From: Psychroserpens mesophilus
Lineage (GTDB): Bacteria; Bacteroidota; Bacteroidia; Flavobacteriales; Flavobacteriaceae
Assembly (NCBI RefSeq): GCF_000826645.1
Contig: NZ_JXJP01000030.1
Span: 1-64,000, forward strand
Length of the DNA stretch: 64,000 bases
Direction: 5' to 3'
Shown: piece by piece, positions 16,706 through 26,451 of the stretch
Numbering within the stretch: position 1 is the first letter of the stretch
How the letters are laid out: each line of letters begins with the position of its first letter
Notes under the pieces: model-generated
Told to the model about the DNA's origin: nothing
What the model saw: only the letters and a program-made list of their open reading frames with translations
Databases searched by the model: none
Made by a program: the position numbers and the translations under genes

Positions 16706-19700
16706 ATGAAAATTAAACTACTCCTACTTATTTTTTTAATGAGCACTTGCGTTGTGATGGCACAAAGTAAATCACTTTGGCAAAAACAAACTACAACTAA
16801 TAATTTAAGAGTAAAAGCAGGGAAACAATATCTTCCAAAAACTCAAGTTTTTACTCTAAATACTGAAGCTTTAAGACAGACTTTGAATGAATCATCTCAG
16901 TCTGGTAAGTCAACTAATTTGGTCTTATCATTTCCAAACGCTGATGGACAATTCGAACGTTTCAGAGTTTTTGAAGCTTCAGTTATGGAGCCTGAATTAG
17001 CTGAAAGATATCCAGACATTAAGTCTTATGCAGGACAAGGGATAGATGATCCAACAGCCATAATAAGATTTAGTGTAACACCTTTAGGTTTTCAAAGTAT
17101 AAGATTGTCGGCTAATAAGCCAGCTTCATTTATTGAAGCAATTACTGATGATGCTACTATGTATTCAGTATTCACAAGAGCAAACACATTAAATATGAAT
17201 GATGATTTTGAATGCTCAGTAACAGAGAGTATGAATAGATCAATGAATTCAGACAATACTATGTCCATGAGAAATGCTGATGATGGTATTTTGAGAACCT
17301 ATCGATTAGCAGTCTCGGCTACCGGAGAATATACCAACTATCATGGAGGAACAAAGCCTTTAGCATTAGCTGCAATTGTTCAAACTATGACTCGTGTTAA
17401 TGGAATTTTTGAAATTGACTTTAATGTAAAAATGACTTTAATTGGAAATACTGATGATGTCATTTATACAAATACAGCAACTGACCCTTATGGAAATACA
17501 ACAGCAAATTATAACAGTCAGTTACAATCAACATTAACTAGTGTTATTGGTGAAGCAAATTATGATATCGGACATTTATTTGCCAATCTGCAAAACAATG
17601 GAAATGCTGGTTGTATAGGATGCGTTTGTGTCAATAATCAAAAAGGAAGCGGATGGACATCAGCCACAGTTCCTGAAGGGGAATTTTTTGATGTCGATTA
17701 CGTAGCTCATGAAATGGGACACCAATTTGGTGCAAATCATACATGGACTTTTAATGGAAACGAAGGGACTAATGTACAAGTAGAACCAGGAAGTGGTACA
17801 ACAATTATGAGTTATGCTGGAATTACTGGTGCTACAGATGTTGAACCAAATGTAACGCCAAATTTTCATGCAGTTTCAATTGAACAAGTAACCGATTATG
17901 TTAAAAGTACAAGTTGCCAAACGAATACAAATACTATGAATGCTGTTCCTGTAGTTAATGCAGGTTCTGATTATACAATTCCAAGAGGGACTCCTTTCGT
18001 GTTAGATGGCTCAGCGACAGATGCAGATACACCTTCTAATCAACTGTCTTATGTTTGGGAGCAAATGGATGAAAACAATGCCACTTCTACATACCCAAGT
18101 ACAACAGCTACAACAGGTGTTGCATTTAGATGTTACGAGCCTTCATCTGAAACGAACCGCTATTTCCCTAGATTAGAAACGATTAAAACTGGTTCAACTT
18201 CATGGCAATGGGAAGCCGTGCCAAACGTGGCAAGAACACTTAATTTCAGATTTACGGTTAGAGATAATGTTGCAGGAGGAGGTACAAATAACAGTGATGA
18301 TGTCGAAATTACAGTTAATGGAACTGCAGGACCTTTTGTTGTAAATTCGCCAAATACAAATATCACATGGAATGAAGGTTCTTTCGCAACAGTCACTTGG
18401 GATGTTGCAGGCACAACAGGTAACGGAATAAATGCTGCAAATGTCGATATTTTTCTTTCAACAGATGGTGGAGACACCTACACAATTCCTTTAGCAACCG
18501 GAGTTCCAAATGATGGTTCGCATGATATCGTCGTGCCAAATAATCAAGGAACTCAAAACCGGGTTATGGTAAGAGGTGCTAATAATATTTTCTTTGATAT
18601 TTCAAATACTAATTTTACTATTGCAGCACCTTTACCTTGTACAGCAACTGTTCCAACTAGTTTTATTGCTTCTGGTGTAGGTGCGACATCTGCTACGCTG
18701 TCTTGGGATAATATTGATAATGTTGTCTTTGATATTCAGTATAGAGAAGTGGGTTCTGGGACTTGGATGGATGCGTCCACGAGTAATACGACGATTGCTT
18801 TAAATGGATTATCTCCGGAAACGACCTATGAAGCCCAAATTAGAAGCCGATGTCCTGATACGTCTACATCTGCTTATTCATCAATCATTACTTTTACAAC
18901 ACCTGTATTACCACCTTGTACTGGAACTCAAATCACAAGCTTTCCTTACTTGGAAACCTTTGATACAGACCTAGGCGACTGGACGCAGGCATCAGGTGAT
19001 GATGGAGACTGGATTTTGGACGCTGACGGAACACCGTCAGGAAACACAGGACCTTCAGATGATATTACAACGGGTGGCAATTATTTGTTTTTAGAGGCAT
19101 CATCTAATGGTTCTCCGGGAGAAATTGGTGCTAACGCAACAGCTATTTTAGAATCTCCTTGTTTTGACCTTTCTGGACTTACCGAAGCATATTTTACTTT
19201 TTATTACCATTCGTATGGTGCTGATGCAGGAACCATAAATGTTGAAATTTCTGGTGACAATGGGAATAATTGGACATTAATTTTTTCTACTTCCGGCGAC
19301 TTAGGTAATATTTGGAACAGTCAAAGTATCGACTTAGCCTCTTATTTAAACCAAAACGTCAAAATTCGTATTACGGGAACAACAGGTGACGGATTTTCCA
19401 GTGATATAGCCATAGATCATATTGGGATAGGAGGTCCGCCTCCTATTACATATTGTGATTCTTTTGGAGATACGCAATTTGAAACTGGAGTAACACGTGT
19501 GATATTTGGTTCTATTGATAATGTTGATGGTTCACCAAAAGATGTTGGATACGAAGACTTTACAAATATAACCACTGATGTGTTGCAAGGCTCATCAGTA
19601 GACCTAACTGTTCATGTTGATACAGATGGGAATTTTGTTGTGCATACATTTGTATGGATAGATTGGAATATTGATGGTGATTTCGATGATCCTGGAGAAG

Positions 19701-21478
19701 AATATGATTTAGGTGATATTCAAAATGTTGCAGATGGAGCTTTACCTACCTTATCTGTTGCTATTCCTGAAAGTATGATTTTTGGTAACACAAGAATGAG
19801 AGTTTCCACACAATATAATGCTGATCCTACTGCTTGCTTAACAGATTTTGATGGCGAAGTTGAAGATTATACAGTGAATGTCAAATTTGACGGATTATTA
19901 TATTCTGGAGGTACTTGGGATCCTAGTGCTCCAGATGAAACGTCAACTGCTGATAATGTATTGATTTTAGATGGTACTTATAATACAGTTACTGATATCA
20001 GTATAAATGACCTCACAATAAACACAGGTGCAACCTTAAATATTCCTCAAACAAATAATATTACTGTGGCTGGTGATATCGACGTTTTAAACAATGGAAA
20101 TCTTATTTTAAACTCAAGTTCGACTGTGTTTTCAAGTTTACTAGTTGATGGAACAGTTACTGGCGATGTGACATACAATCGACATGTCACAGATAATGCT
20201 GGAGGTAATGATTTAATTGCTCCTCCTGTTAGTGGAGAGCCTTTTACTGATTTCATCTCTAATAATTCAAATGTGTTTGCTAACACAGAACAAACGTTAT
20301 ATCTTTTCGGTCCGTTTGAAAAGCCTGCAAACACCTACGGTCTCTTCTCTAACGCAGAAGCTGTAAATTTAGAAGCGGCTAAAGGGTATCGTGCGGCCTC
20401 TACCGATGATGGCACGTTCACATTTTCAGGAGCTGTAACCAATCAATCTTTAAGCGTACCTATTGTAAAAACAGGCACCGAATATGATAAATGGAATTTA
20501 ATCGGAAATCCATATACATCTTATATTAAGTTGGAAGATTTCTTATTAGCAAACTTAAATGAATTAGATCCAAATACCGTTGCAGTCTATGGCTATGATG
20601 CAGATTTGACATATGGTACTGAATGGACCATCTATAACATGGCATATTCAGATAATAATCCTGGAAGTTTAATCGCTCCAGGTCAGGGATTCTTCGTGTC
20701 GTCTAAAGATGGAGGTTCAAATGTTGTTTTTAATCCATCTATGAGATCTATTGGTACTTCAGATGATTTTATTGCTGGAAGAAATTCAGGAGCTCTCGCT
20801 CATTTTGTATTAACAATGTCAACAACAGAAAAAACTTATAATACGGATATTTACTTTAAAGATAATGCGACTCTTGGTTTAGATTTAGCCTATGATGCTG
20901 AATTATTTTCAGAAGAACCATCATCATTTTCGATTTATTCTGAACTAACTGAAGGAGGTCAGGATTTAAACATGGCAATTCAAACCATAGGATATGATGA
21001 TGTTAATGGTACAACTTTGATTCCAATTGGGATTAATCTTTTACAAGGTCAACAAGTTACTATAAGTATGAACACGTCTGATTTAGATTATGATGTATAT
21101 TTTGAAGATACCCTCACAAATACCATCACATTATTAAATACATCAGATTATAGTTTAACTGCTAACAGCGATTTACAAGGAACTGGCCGATTTTATTTGA
21201 GATTTGAAGTAGAAACATTAACAGTTTCTGAATCTAGTCTGGATGCCATCCAAATTTATAGTGACACCAATTTAAAGCAGATTGTAGTCAAAGGACAATT
21301 ACTGGAAGACACGTCCTTAATACTTTATGATATTCAAGGAAGAGAAATTATCAGAACCAATTTAGATACAACTATAAATAGAAATATTATTGATGCTTCT
21401 AATTTCTCAAACGGAGTTTATTTAGTTCAGCTTACTAACAAGTCAAATACAATCAGCAGAAAAGTTGTTGTAAAATAA
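16706..21478 (+). CDS. Secreted M12B-like metalloprotease, T9SS-targeted (shares C-terminal module with M14 gene)
   Basis: A predicted reprolysin-like zinc endopeptidase, 1590 residues. A signal peptide ends near MAQS. A propeptide (KQYLPKTQVFTLN) precedes the catalytic domain, whose zinc motif HEMGHQFGANH places ligands at His335, His339 and His345 with catalytic Glu336. The Met-turn is TIMSYAG. After that come an Ig/PKD-like segment (GSDYTIPRGTPFVLDGSATD), a fibronectin III domain, a MAM-like domain, GEVED, a long module and a Por tail ending RKVVVK. The N-terminal half matches the next gene and the C-terminal half matches the previous gene, so this protein is a mosaic of its two neighbours. 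Its upstream site resembles that of the M14 gene. Confidence 0.93.
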   Translation: MKIKLLLLIFLMSTCVVMAQSKSLWQKQTTTNNLRVKAGKQYLPKTQVFTLNTEALRQTLNESSQSGKSTNLVLSFPNADGQFERFRVFEASVMEPELAERYPDIKSYAGQGIDDPTAIIRFSVTPLGFQSIRLSANKPASFIEAITDDATMYSVFTRANTLNMNDDFECSVTESMNRSMNSDNTMSMRNADDGILRTYRLAVSATGEYTNYHGGTKPLALAAIVQTMTRVNGIFEIDFNVKMTLIGNTDDVIYTNTATDPYGNTTANYNSQLQSTLTSVIGEANYDIGHLFANLQNNGNAGCIGCVCVNNQKGSGWTSATVPEGEFFDVDYVAHEMGHQFGANHTWTFNGNEGTNVQVEPGSGTTIMSYAGITGATDVEPNVTPNFHAVSIEQVTDYVKSTSCQTNTNTMNAVPVVNAGSDYTIPRGTPFVLDGSATDADTPSNQLSYVWEQMDENNATSTYPSTTATTGVAFRCYEPSSETNRYFPRLETIKTGSTSWQWEAVPNVARTLNFRFTVRDNVAGGGTNNSDDVEITVNGTAGPFVVNSPNTNITWNEGSFATVTWDVAGTTGNGINAANVDIFLSTDGGDTYTIPLATGVPNDGSHDIVVPNNQGTQNRVMVRGANNIFFDISNTNFTIAAPLPCTATVPTSFIASGVGATSATLSWDNIDNVVFDIQYREVGSGTWMDASTSNTTIALNGLSPETTYEAQIRSRCPDTSTSAYSSIITFTTPVLPPCTGTQITSFPYLETFDTDLGDWTQASGDDGDWILDADGTPSGNTGPSDDITTGGNYLFLEASSNGSPGEIGANATAILESPCFDLSGLTEAYFTFYYHSYGADAGTINVEISGDNGNNWTLIFSTSGDLGNIWNSQSIDLASYLNQNVKIRITGTTGDGFSSDIAIDHIGIGGPPPITYCDSFGDTQFETGVTRVIFGSIDNVDGSPKDVGYEDFTNITTDVLQGSSVDLTVHVDTDGNFVVHTFVWIDWNIDGDFDDPGEEYDLGDIQNVADGALPTLSVAIPESMIFGNTRMRVSTQYNADPTACLTDFDGEVEDYTVNVKFDGLLYSGGTWDPSAPDETSTADNVLILDGTYNTVTDISINDLTINTGATLNIPQTNNITVAGDIDVLNNGNLILNSSSTVFSSLLVDGTVTGDVTYNRHVTDNAGGNDLIAPPVSGEPFTDFISNNSNVFANTEQTLYLFGPFEKPANTYGLFSNAEAVNLEAAKGYRAASTDDGTFTFSGAVTNQSLSVPIVKTGTEYDKWNLIGNPYTSYIKLEDFLLANLNELDPNTVAVYGYDADLTYGTEWTIYNMAYSDNNPGSLIAPGQGFFVSSKDGGSNVVFNPSMRSIGTSDDFIAGRNSGALAHFVLTMSTTEKTYNTDIYFKDNATLGLDLAYDAELFSEEPSSFSIYSELTEGGQDLNMAIQTIGYDDVNGTTLIPIGINLLQGQQVTISMNTSDLDYDVYFEDTLTNTITLLNTSDYSLTANSDLQGTGRFYLRFEVETLTVSESSLDAIQIYSDTNLKQIVVKGQLLEDTSLILYDIQGREIIRTNLDTTINRNIIDASNFSNGVYLVQLTNKSNTISRKVVVK

Positions 21479-21497
21479 GAGCAGAATATTTAATTTT

Positions 21498-21528
21498 AAA
21501 AAAGTCTGGTGCAAGCCAGGCTTTTTTT
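21498..21528 (+). terminator. Terminator after first M12B-like gene
   Basis: AAAAAAG-T-CTGG pairs with CCAG-G-CTTTTTTT around a 6-base loop. Confidence 0.85.
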
Positions 21529-21613
21529 GTTCTACAACAAACTCTACTCATTACAGAATTGACTAAAGGGTTTTATCGATTTTGTTAATTGTAGTAGTTT
21601 TCTTCAAAATATG

Positions 21614-21663
21614 TACGGAAAAACCGTAAATTTTCAATTTTTAATGCAAACTTATTAACATTG
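21614..21663 (+). promoter_or_regulatory. Palindromic operator TACGGAAAAACCGTA and -7-like element
   Basis: A perfect 5-bp palindrome with a 5-base spacer lies at 21614-21628. TAACATTG (21656-21663), one mismatch from TAnnTTTG, follows with the palindrome centre 35 bases upstream. The position suits an activator. The direct-repeat site of the two upstream protease genes is absent here. The start codon is 79 bases further on. The ligand is unknown; a LuxR/NarL-type response regulator is a guess from site symmetry. Confidence 0.45.
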
Positions 21664-21741
21664 TGACTTTTTTTTTGCGAAAAATCCATATTTTCATTTT
21701 CGAATTTTTACTATACTACTAATCTTTTAACCCTCTAAAGA

Positions 21742-24700
21742 ATGAAAATTAAATTACTTCTTCTCATTGTATTAATGAGTGTAAACTTCTCATGGTCTCA
21801 AGGGAAATCTTTTTGGCAGAGACAATCCAAAGCAACTAATCAAACCATTAAAGCAAGTAAACAAAACTTGCCCAAAACACAAACCTATGGTTTGAGTATT
21901 GAAGGTTTAAAACAAGCTTTGGTAAATGTTCCAAAACGAAATGATGGTTCTAAATCATCGAATGTTATCTTATCGTTTCCTGATGAAAATGGACAATTTG
22001 AGCGCTTCAGAATCGTAGAAGCTTCTGTATTGCATCCTGATTTGGCTGAGCAATTCCCAGATATCAAATCTTATGCTGGACAAGGGGTAGATGATCCAAC
22101 AGCAGTAATCAGATTTAGTATCTCTCCTTTAGGTTTTCAAAGTATGCGCTTGTCTGCTAATAAGCCAGCAGCTTTTATCGAAGCCTATACAGAGGACTTA
22201 TCTCAATATACGGTATTTACAAGATCACAACGTTTAGATTTTAGTGATGACTTTGAATGTACTGTTACAGATAAGATGAACAATGCTATGGATTCTGGAT
22301 TTGCAGCTAGAAACGCAGATGATGGTATTTTAAGAACTTACCGTTTGGCAGTTTCAACAACTGGAGAATATACTGCGTATCATGGTGGAACAAAAGCATT
22401 GGCTCTTGCTGCAATTAACGCAACAATGACGCGCGTTAACGGAATTTTTGAGAATGACTTTAACGTCACTATGGTGCTTATCGCTAACAATGCTAATGTG
22501 ATTTATACAAGTGCCAATTCTGATCCTTATACATCCTCCGGTTCTTACAATTCGCAATTGCAATCAACATTAACGAGTGTAATAGGAGAATCTAATTATG
22601 ATATCGGACATTTATTCGCTCGTGCATCAAATAATGGAAACGCAGGATGTATTGGTTGTGTTTGTGTAAATGGTCAAAAAGGTAGCGGATTTACATCGCG
22701 TACAGATCCTGAAGGAGACCCTTTCGATGTGGATTATGTGGCTCATGAAATTGGTCACCAGTTTGGTGGAAATCATACCTGGACGTTCAATGGAAATGAG
22801 GGAACTAATGCGCAAATGGAACCTGGTAGTGGATCTACAATAATGGGTTATGCAGGAATTACAGGAGCAACAGATGTACAATCTAATAGTGATCCTTATT
22901 TTCATGCACGATCAATAGAACAAATTACCAACTATATTAAAACAACCAGTTGCCAGACAAATACGGCTACAGGAAATGCAGTGCCATCTGTAAATGCTGG
23001 CTTTAATTACACAATTCCAAAAGGAACGGCATTTGTTCTTGAAGGCTCAGCTACTGATGCTAATTCAGGAGATGTGTTAACGTACTGCTGGGAACAATAT
23101 GACGAAAACAATGCATCAACAACGTATCCGAGTGTCAATGCAACTTCTGGTGTAGCTTTCAGATCTTACAGTCCTACAACCGATACAAAACGTTATTTCC
23201 CAAGATTATCTACGATAAAAACTGGTGCAACTTCTTGGCAATGGGAAGCTGTTCCTAATGTGGCACGTAGTTTAAATTTCAGACTAACAGTTAGAGATAA
23301 TAAAGCAGGAGGCGCAACAAATAATAGTGATGATATGGTTGTTACTGTTAATGGAACTGCAGGACCTTTTGTGGTTAACTCTCCCAATACAAATGTAACT
23401 TGGAATGCTGGTGCAACTGAAACAGTTACTTGGAATGTTGCAGGAACAACTGGAAATGGTGTAAATGCAACAACAGTTGATATTTTCTTATCTACAGATG
23501 GCGGAAACACTTATCCAATTACTTTGGCTTCTGGTGTTGCAAACGATGGGTCTCAAACCATTACTGTACCAAACAATCAAGGCACACAAAACAGAGTAAT
23601 GGTCAAAGGAGCAAACAATATCTTTTTCGATATTTCTAATACCAACTTTACCATTTCTGGAGCTGTATCTTGTACAGCTACTGTCCCAACAGGATTATCA
23701 GCATCAAATGTTGGTTCTTCAACGGCAACTTTAAGTTGGAATGCCGTTTCAGGAGCGTCTTATGATTTAAGATATCGAGTTACTGGTACGTCGACATGGA
23801 CGACCAATGCGGTCTCTGGAATATCTTCAAACCTTACGGGTTTAACAGCATTAACGCAATATGAAGCACAAGTAAGAAGTAAATGTTCTGGTGGAAGTAA
23901 TTCTGCTTACAGTTCATCAGTGAATTTCACAACGACAGAAGTGCAATTAACGTATTGTAACTCCGCAAGTACAAATGTGAACGACGAATACATCAGTAGA
24001 GTTCAGTTAAATACGATCAACAATACGTCTGGTGCACAATTTTATTCGAATTTTACTTCAATTTCAACAAACCTGACCAAAGGAAATCAATATACTATTA
24101 CAGTCACTCCAACCTGGACAGGAACCGTCTATTCTGAAGGTTATTCCGTGTGGATTGATTATAATAAAGATGGTGATTTTACAGATTCCGGAGAACAGGT
24201 CTGGTCGCAATCTGCAACTCAAAACACACCAGTAAGTGGCAGTTTTACAGTGCCAACAAGCGCTGTTAATGGCGCAACAAGAATGCGTGTGTCTATGAAA
24301 TATAATGGGATTCCAACATCTTGCGAATCATTTACCTATGGTGAAGTTGAAGATTATACGGTAAACCTAGCTGCTGGAACACCAGATACGACGCCACCAG
24401 TGATTACCTTAAATGGAGCATCAACCATAAATTTAGAAGTTGGAGACACCTATAACGAATTAGGAGCTACTGCGACCGATAATATTGATGGCAACTTGAC
24501 TTCAAGTATTGTAATTACAGGAACAGTTAATACCAACACTGCTGGAACGTACACACGTTTTTATAATGTAAGTGATGCAGCAGGAAACGCAGCAACACAA
24601 CGCACAAGAACAGTTGTCGTGTCGCAACCTGCAGATACAACGCCACCAGTGATTACCTTAAACGGAGCATCAACCATAAATTTAGAAGTTGGAGATACCT

Positions 24701-26004
24701 ACAACGAATTGGGAGCAACTGCAACCGATAATGTTGATGGCAACTTGACTTCAAGTATTGTAATTACAGGAACAGTTAATACCAATGCTGCAGGAACGTA
24801 TACGCGATTCTATAATGTTAGCGATGCGGCAGGAAACGCAGCAACGCAACGTACAAGAACTGTAATAGTGACACAGCCTTCTACAGGAGGGTGTTCTGGA
24901 GGAATTTCTTCTTTTCCATATAGCGAGAGTTTTGAAAGTGGCTTTGGTGCATGGTCACAGACTTCTGGAGACGATCTTAACTGGACAAGGGATAGCAATG
25001 GAACACCTTCAAGTAATACAGGGCCATCTAGTGGTTCTGACGGAAACTGGTACGTGTTTGTTGAGGCGTCTTCACCAAACTATCCAAGTAAAACAGCAAT
25101 CTTAAATTCACCTTGTTTCGATTTAAGCGGAGAAACGGAAGCTAATTTTACCTTTGATTACCATATGTATGGCGCAAATAATTTAGGAAGTATCTCTGTT
25201 GAAGCGAGCAGTAATAACGGATCGTCTTGGACTAGTATCTGGAGCGAATCTGGATCTAATCAAGGTAACTCTTGGCAGTCTGTTGATTTAGACCTTGCTG
25301 CTTATGTAGGCGGATCAGTTCAATTACGATTCAATCGTGTTACTGGAAATACATGGCAAGCAGATATTGCCATAGATAATATTGGGTTGACTGCTGGAGG
25401 CGGAAGTGGCTCAGGATGTTCTAATGTTAATCTATCGATTACGTTCGATAATTATCCTGAAGAAACGGCTTGGACAATTAAAAATTCATCAGGTCAAACT
25501 GTAGCTTCAGGCGGAACTTATGGTTCTCAGGCAGATGGCTCTACGCTCAATATCGCTGTGGGTTGTTTAGATGATGGTTGCTACGATTTCCAAATCACAG
25601 ATACGTATGGTGACGGAATTTGCTGTGCTTATGGTAATGGATCTTATACATTAACGAACACAGATACTGGAGCAACACTAGCGTCTGGTGGATCATTTAC
25701 GAGTTCTCAAACGACTAATTTCTGTTTAACAGGTACTTCTAAAGGAGAAACTGCAAAAGATCAAATTAGTTTAAGTATGAATGATATCAAGTTGTATCCA
25801 AATCCAGTAAAAGGTCATATCTTAAATGTAGCAACGCGCTATAAAGACGTATCCTACGAAATTTACAATATGGTAGGACAACTGGTTTCAAAAGGAAAAC
25901 TTGATAGCAAATCGATAGATGTAAGCGGATTAGAAGGTGCTATGTATCAAATTAAATTTACTACAGAAGGCGAAACCTTAACAAAACGCTTTATCAAACA
26001 GTAA
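21742..26004 (+). CDS. Secreted M12B-like metalloprotease, T9SS-targeted (paralogue with different C-terminus)
   Basis: A paralogue of the preceding gene over the signal peptide, propeptide, catalytic domain and Ig-like segment. The zinc motif HEIGHQFGGNH again falls at His335/His339/His345, and the Met-turn is TIMGYAG. Beyond the fibronectin III domain the architecture changes: GEVED domain, two tandem Ig-like repeats of 83 residues (DUF5011/HYR type, residues about 882-1046), a MAM-like domain (FPYSESFESGFGAW), a Cys-rich beta domain (GDGICCAYGNGSYTL), and a Por tail of another subtype ending TLTKRFIKQ. Length is 1420 residues. It has its own leader, operator and terminator, so it is probably regulated separately. 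Confidence 0.93.
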   Translation: MKIKLLLLIVLMSVNFSWSQGKSFWQRQSKATNQTIKASKQNLPKTQTYGLSIEGLKQALVNVPKRNDGSKSSNVILSFPDENGQFERFRIVEASVLHPDLAEQFPDIKSYAGQGVDDPTAVIRFSISPLGFQSMRLSANKPAAFIEAYTEDLSQYTVFTRSQRLDFSDDFECTVTDKMNNAMDSGFAARNADDGILRTYRLAVSTTGEYTAYHGGTKALALAAINATMTRVNGIFENDFNVTMVLIANNANVIYTSANSDPYTSSGSYNSQLQSTLTSVIGESNYDIGHLFARASNNGNAGCIGCVCVNGQKGSGFTSRTDPEGDPFDVDYVAHEIGHQFGGNHTWTFNGNEGTNAQMEPGSGSTIMGYAGITGATDVQSNSDPYFHARSIEQITNYIKTTSCQTNTATGNAVPSVNAGFNYTIPKGTAFVLEGSATDANSGDVLTYCWEQYDENNASTTYPSVNATSGVAFRSYSPTTDTKRYFPRLSTIKTGATSWQWEAVPNVARSLNFRLTVRDNKAGGATNNSDDMVVTVNGTAGPFVVNSPNTNVTWNAGATETVTWNVAGTTGNGVNATTVDIFLSTDGGNTYPITLASGVANDGSQTITVPNNQGTQNRVMVKGANNIFFDISNTNFTISGAVSCTATVPTGLSASNVGSSTATLSWNAVSGASYDLRYRVTGTSTWTTNAVSGISSNLTGLTALTQYEAQVRSKCSGGSNSAYSSSVNFTTTEVQLTYCNSASTNVNDEYISRVQLNTINNTSGAQFYSNFTSISTNLTKGNQYTITVTPTWTGTVYSEGYSVWIDYNKDGDFTDSGEQVWSQSATQNTPVSGSFTVPTSAVNGATRMRVSMKYNGIPTSCESFTYGEVEDYTVNLAAGTPDTTPPVITLNGASTINLEVGDTYNELGATATDNIDGNLTSSIVITGTVNTNTAGTYTRFYNVSDAAGNAATQRTRTVVVSQPADTTPPVITLNGASTINLEVGDTYNELGATATDNVDGNLTSSIVITGTVNTNAAGTYTRFYNVSDAAGNAATQRTRTVIVTQPSTGGCSGGISSFPYSESFESGFGAWSQTSGDDLNWTRDSNGTPSSNTGPSSGSDGNWYVFVEASSPNYPSKTAILNSPCFDLSGETEANFTFDYHMYGANNLGSISVEASSNNGSSWTSIWSESGSNQGNSWQSVDLDLAAYVGGSVQLRFNRVTGNTWQADIAIDNIGLTAGGGSGSGCSNVNLSITFDNYPEETAWTIKNSSGQTVASGGTYGSQADGSTLNIAVGCLDDGCYDFQITDTYGDGICCAYGNGSYTLTNTDTGATLASGGSFTSSQTTNFCLTGTSKGETAKDQISLSMNDIKLYPNPVKGHILNVATRYKDVSYEIYNMVGQLVSKGKLDSKSIDVSGLEGAMYQIKFTTEGETLTKRFIKQ
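24385..24882 (+). repeat. Tandem 249-bp intragenic repeat (two Ig-like units)
   Basis: Two in-frame units, 24385-24633 and 24634-24882, encode almost the same 83 residues (DTTPPVITLNGAST start). Long stretches are identical at the DNA level and the rest differ mostly at third positions, which implies a recent duplication or gene conversion. Confidence 0.9.
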
Positions 26005-26027
26005 CAATTAACTAACTATTAATTGAG

Positions 26028-26059
26028 AAAGGTCCAGATGTCATGTCTGGGCTTTTTTT
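26028..26059 (+). terminator. Terminator after second M12B-like gene
   Basis: AAGGTCCAGA pairs with TCTGGGCTTT and is followed by T-rich sequence. Confidence 0.8.
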
Positions 26060-26252
26060 ATTTGGGCAAATTTATAGTTTTATAAAAGTTTAAATGAAAA
26101 TGGTATAAAACTATAAACCAGGCTTTCACTACTCAATCTTTTTTTGAAAACAAAAAAAGGATTTCAAACATTCCATTCAATCCTTTTTGCGTGACTAAAT
26201 AATCTAGTTTAGATATAATAACTAAATGAATCTGTTATATAATATTAATTAT

Positions 26253-26276
26253 GTCACCTTGAGCGCAGTCGAAGGG
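26253..26276. repeat. Half copy of GAGCGCAGTCGA repeat
   Basis: GTCACCTTGAGCGCAGTCGA plus AGGG matches the left arm of the palindrome at 2574. The right arm is not present. Confidence 0.65.
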
Positions 26277-26348
26277 TCTTTAACATTGATAATTTTTATA
26301 GGATTCGACAGATTGAAGAATGAGCGACGATAAATCTAAATAATTATA

Positions 26349-26377
26349 AGATTCTTCCTCGTTTCTCGTTCGGAATG
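26349..26377. repeat. Fragment related to the repeat at 63007
   Basis: AGATTCTTC followed by CTCGTTTCTCGTTCGGAATG resembles the right arm of the palindrome at 63007-63065. Confidence 0.5.
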
Positions 26378-26451
26378 CCAATAAAAAAGTCATTACCTTT
26401 AATTAAGTAGAGAATCAATAGTGTAACTTATAAAGTGATATCAGATTCTTG

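Larger units (their letters stand above)
26060..26451. other. Gene-free stretch with repeats and a hairpin
   Basis: I see no gene here. An A-rich hairpin (AAAAAAGGATT with AATCCTTTTT, 26153-26187) could terminate in either direction. Two repeat fragments lie at 26253-26276 and 26349-26377. The rest is AT-rich without recognisable structure. Confidence 0.6.

Noticed and set aside
18160-18477. 105-codon antisense ORF within the first M12B-like gene, with an equal one at 23193-23510 in the paralogue
   Set aside because: Both are reverse-strand shadows of the same conserved coding segment. They keep similar length because the sense protein is conserved, have no leader signals, and look like low-complexity translation.
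24385-24882. Possible CRISPR or minisatellite array
   Set aside because: The two units are 249 bp long, in frame and code for Ig-like domains; there are no short repeats with unique spacers anywhere in the window.
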